Below, piece after piece: positions 60,560-64,000 of a stretch of DNA of 64,000 nucleotides. This stretch comes from Callipepla californica brunnescens (lineage: Eukaryota; Chordata; Aves; Galliformes; Odontophoridae), in NCBI GenBank assembly GCA_023055505.1, contig JALIRH010000023.1, positions 6,888,423 through 6,952,422 of the forward strand. Direction: 5' to 3'. Position numbers and translations under genes: made by a program. Every line of letters begins with the position of its first letter. The first letter of the stretch is position 1. The notes beneath the pieces are model-generated. The model ran no database searches. It had not been told where the DNA came from and saw only the letters and a list, made by a program, of their open reading frames with translations.

Positions 60560-60822
60560 TCATAGAATCTTTAAGGTTGGGCAAGTCTTCCATGGTTATC
60601 TAGTCAAACCATCAGCCCTTCACCACCATGCCCAAAAAATCACATCCCTCAATGCCACATTTACGAGGTTCTCGAACCCTTCCAGGGAGAGTGACTCCAC
60701 TTCCATGCGCATTCTGTTCTGATGCCTCACCACCCTTAGAAGAAAGTTTTCCTAATTTTCAACCTGAAACTCCCCAAGGGCAACTTAAAACCATTATCTC
60801 CTGCCTTGTTACTGTTACTAGG
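60560..60822 (-). mobile_element. CR1 LINE 3' part, antisense (split by LTR)
   Basis: Starts with the CR1 terminus ('CATAGAATCTTTAAGGTTGG'), runs through the 3' UTR and C-terminus ('CCACCACCATGCCCAAAAAA', 'CCAGGGAGAGTGACTCCAC'), and is interrupted at 60822 by a solo LTR. It resumes at 61833 with the expected next bases. Confidence 0.92.
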
Positions 60823-61837
60823 TGTGAAAGACAGAAACTGTTTTTTACTTTTGTTGTCTCAAAGCTTGCTTCATGAGGCCTTTCTGGCTATAAGACTCTA
60901 ATTGACAACTGCAAATCATCTAGATGGTTGTCGCGGCGCCTCAGTGTCTCTGTTTGTGGTTGTAAAGATAAGCAGAAATAGGGGCAAGTAGTCTTTTTCG
61001 GAGTACGGCTTGGAGAAGCTGATCACCGCAAAGGACAATAATACTTGTATGGCACCGAAGGTGCTACTCCCCGTTGATTTATCTGTTGGGCCAGATGTGT
61101 TGGGTGGACATAAATCAAACTAATGCCAGAACATGGAGGCAGCTAAAGAAAGCAGGACAGACATCCTGTTGTCCCAACAAGATAACCAAACAGACGTCTC
61201 TCTTATAACAAGACACCCACAGGAATGGTGAGGAGCTCTCCCCCTTCAAGGTTTGAAAATTTACAGCAAAATTGACCCTTAGGTTTAATCCCCTCGATAA
61301 CCAGAGTTTGGAACGTGATGAATATGCATGTGCTATACCTTTAAATATGTATTTGTTTCTCTCTTTGGTGTGCATGTTTGGTGGAGTGATCCCCCATGTA
61401 CCCAGCACTGTAATGGGGGGAATAGCTGCTTGAAACCAATGACTTTGAAGAAGAGACTTTCCTGAGGGAAAAACCTCTTTGGAAGACCCCCCCCCCCGCA
61501 CGGTGCCTGCTTGCTGTGAAACTTCCCGGCTTTCTCCCATCCCCCCCGCGGAGACCAGACGAGTTCCTGAGATCAACAGACTACGGACCTCGCTGGATCC
61601 ACGGTGGTGATGCTCTCTCTTTCTCTCTCTCTCTTTCTTGCTTTCTGCCAAGTCTCCTTGCTTTTCATCTCTTTTTCTATCGCCCACCTTCCCTTCCCCA
61701 TATCCCTAAGCAACTAGTAATTGTAATAAACTGGTTGGGCTAACATTTGACCCGCTGTGTCTTAATCTCGCCATCGGGTATACACATACATATAAAGAAC
61801 CTCGTCTCCCTCCTTTATATTGGAGCGTGACACTAGG
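60818..61837 (+). mobile_element. Solo LTR (1.0 kb) in CR1, with CTAGG target duplication
   Basis: The LTR spans 60823-61832 on the plus strand, with ends TGTGAAAGACAG…GAGCGTGACA. It is flanked by perfect 5-bp repeats CTAGG at 60818-60822 and 61833-61837. The poly(A) signal AATAAA lies at 61725-61730. A CTTTAAATATG box near 61339-61349 is a possible promoter element. U3 and U5 parts match the LTR at 35690-36906 (opposite strand). The middle (about 61115-61490) differs and carries instead a C-run at about 61487-61499. No viral genes are present. The minus ORF of 190 codons (61115-61687) is a shadow. Confidence 0.94.
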
Positions 61838-62012
61838 GAGAAGAGGCTGACCCTAGCTCACTGCAGTCTCCTTTCAGGCAGGGTAGATACAGATCAGGTC
61901 TCTCTTGATCTCCCTCTACTGCAGATTAAGCAAATCCAGTTCCCTCAATATTCTTCTTGTAGTGAAGGATCCCAAACTGAACATAGTATTCGAGGGGCAG
62001 CGTAAATACCTT
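61833..62012 (-). mobile_element. CR1 LINE, continuation after LTR
   Basis: Continues the antisense CR1 from 60822: 'GGGAGAAGAGGCTGACCCTA', 'CAATATTCTTCTTGTAGTGA' and 'ACTGAACATAGTATTCGAGG', the C-terminal RT region. It is 5'-truncated near 62012. Confidence 0.9.
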
Positions 62013-63799
62013 CTGATAGATAATCATTTTGCTTAAATTTTCATATATAGATGTCATCTTGCTTTAATCTTTTTGATATCAAGACACAAAATAATGTTGA
62101 AATGCAAGGTACTTAATCTATTATTCTTCTGAAAAGCTTTATATCCTAACAACTAATTTATCTCTATTCAAAATTAATGCTTAAAAATTTATGGTAATTA
62201 ATTGCCAAGATTAAAGGTAATCTAAGAAAGATAATGGATTTTCACAAGTCGTTGCTTTTCCTAAAATCATTAAATGAAAAAAAATTAGGGAGGACATTAT
62301 GCACTGGGTGTTGTCAGAATACAGTTTATCAAAGTTATACACAACAGAACTCTTAATATATTGTATTTGATAAAAGAAAGAAAGAAATGAAGAATGAAAA
62401 AAATATAGAAAGAATTATTCTCTATAGCTGAAGGAATACAGTGCAGAACACCATTTCTGTAGTTTCTCTTAATGTCAGCAAATAGGATTTTGTACCTTGT
62501 TACATGTGTAAGCCACGTTTCCATTCTATTGCAGCAAGGGCTGTATATTTCTCATGCTTATCACCAGGCTTCTGTCTCACTGTATATTAAACTTTTCAGG
62601 TGAACACTTCACCCAGTTGGACACTAACTGGCAGATAATATAAAGAGGATCCATCACAAGTGTATTATAAAATTCCTTAGTAAATATTATAAAATGTTCC
62701 TGTTACTCAATCTATTTTGGGGAAAAAAAGGCTTAGATTATTATTTTACCTCAGCCTCACATAAATAGATTATTTTCCAAAACATTCATTTACTATTTGT
62801 ATATTGAAGTAAGCTCAAACAATTTTTCATCTCCATGAAAACAGTCACTATCAAGATAGTGGGTAAATCAGTGTTAACCTTAAGAAAAACAACTACCTTC
62901 ACACTAAGAACAGCATTACTACTATCAAAAATTTAATATACAAAAAGGCATAGAAATAAACATTCTTCAAATGCTTCAAAGCTGATTACCTTTTTATAAA
63001 CTTTTATCCCTGAGAAGGCTGTATCTAATTTCCTATCTATCTTCCAATTTTTTACCATTTTTAGGTAAATTGTTCAACATTTAACTGGAGAAATGAAGCC
63101 CTTTCCAAGCCTAATCTGAACTGTACTAGAATTTGAGCTTCTTACGTCTTATCTTGTCAACAGTGTGCATTCATAAAAGTACATTTTGTTTCTTACCATA
63201 GTTTCTTGCCAGAAATTTTCTGTGTGATAGCTTCTCTCTGATATCAAGTTTCTCTGTAGTTTTTTGTTTTTCCTTGGTGCAAACCAATTCTCACAGTATT
63301 TTTCTTTGAATTTCAGTTTCAAGGTGACTGAGAAAAAACAAACCATAAAATATGCTTATCTTGACAATTTAGTCTATATACCTGGACATTTAAAATAAAA
63401 TTTATATTTGAACTGATATCTTAATTCAGATGACCTTCTCCAAAATCAGATTAAATTTTCCTTATTTTACATTGTCTGGACAAAGGTTCTGTTTATTTAT
63501 CAGGTCCTTCTAAAGATATGTGACAGATATGGAAGGTTCAAAGTAGAAGTTCTAGCACGACTCCTTCAGAATTAATCAAATCCATATTATTTGAAATTTA
63601 AATAGGTAATTCTTTAGTTTGAATAACAACAAAAATAGATAATCATTCAATGTTAATATTTTAGCACTATGAAAACACTAAAATATCAGCTCTACTATTG
63701 CACTGAATATTTTTTCTAATTTTAAAATAGTTCTCACATGAGGAAAAACCCAAAATGCAGAGACTTTAGAGTTATGCATGTGTTCAGTCTTTACTGCTA
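62013..63799. other. Unique AT-rich non-coding DNA
   Basis: No recognised element or exon. Confidence 0.5.
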
Positions 63800-64000
63800 A
63801 GATTGGCCCTTAGGAATCCCAGCCCTGAACACAAGGGAGACAGTCTGGAGAAGGGCAGACTTCTCAGTCAAGAAGCACCTGGTCAGAGTTTGTCTAGACA
63901 AATCTGATAATGCACAAATCCATGGAACCCAACGAGATGCACACATGCTGAGAGAGCTTTGGTAGACTGCCAAACCACTCTCTATCTCTTTGAAAGGTCA
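63800..64000 (+). mobile_element. CR1 LINE, beginning of RT region (cut by window end)
   Basis: Sense CR1 in the segment just before and at the start of the RT domain. 'AATGCACAAATCCATGGAAC' with 'CCAACGAGATGCACACATGC', then 'TGAGAGAGCTTTGGTAGACT', corresponds to 'GPDEMHPHVLREL' coding. The rest presumably lies beyond 64000. Confidence 0.85.

Noticed and set aside
61115..61687. 190-codon minus ORF
   Set aside because: It lies wholly within the solo LTR, antisense to its transcription, and is made largely of low-complexity purine sequence.

Overview
The window is bird nuclear DNA: AT-rich, low-CpG, non-coding sequence littered with chicken-repeat-1 (CR1) LINE fragments. Their 3' ends carry the avian CR1 tail (…ATTCTATGATTCTATG…). 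There are also endogenous-retrovirus-type LTRs, internally deleted mariner copies, one hAT transposase remnant and many microsatellites. I found no convincing host exon, tRNA, rRNA, CRISPR or bacterial-type gene. The window is best read as intergenic or deep intronic sequence of a bird. The mariner type recalls the galliform 'Galluhop' family, but I cannot fix the species.

Layout. 1-2.3 kb is unique AT-rich DNA. 2.3-3.7 kb is a CR1 reverse-transcriptase remnant running into a GGGAA satellite. 3.7-14.8 kb is mostly unique, with a CR1 tail at 10.5 kb and a mariner remnant at 11.3-11.8 kb. 14.8-15.1 kb is a piece of CR1 ORF1 (esterase). 15.7 kb is another CR1 tail. 19.8-20.4 kb is a solo LTR with 5-bp target duplications. 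21.0-22.6 kb is a long CR1. 24.2-24.7 kb is the hAT remnant. 25.2-26.7 kb holds two head-to-head CR1s. 27.0-28.5 kb is a mariner copy split by a CR1. 31.4-33.0 kb is a composite LTR-like repeat. 33.3-37.5 kb is a CR1 cluster containing a degenerate LTR and a 1.2-kb solo LTR with a 526-bp pure pyrimidine tract. 39.0-40.8 kb is a long antisense CR1 plus an LTR fragment. Shorter CR1s lie at 43.5, 45.3, 46.8, 53.5 and 59.6 kb. A third mariner copy lies at 48.6-49.0 kb. 60.6-62.0 kb is a CR1 split by a second solo LTR of the 1-kb family. The last 200 bp open another CR1.

The elements do not form a working system. None has an intact open reading frame, and the catalytic regions that can be read are frameshifted or mutated. 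Their value is chronological: mariner predates one CR1, and several CR1s predate the LTR family. The most unusual points are three mariner copies that appear to share one internal deletion, a 1-kb LTR family that twice landed inside CR1 with perfect 5-bp duplications, and a two-phase pyrimidine satellite grown inside one of those LTRs. A few low-repeat, ATTA-rich stretches (about 19.56-19.82, 47.23-47.61 and 49.68-50.14 kb) look like possible conserved non-coding elements. That is inference only.
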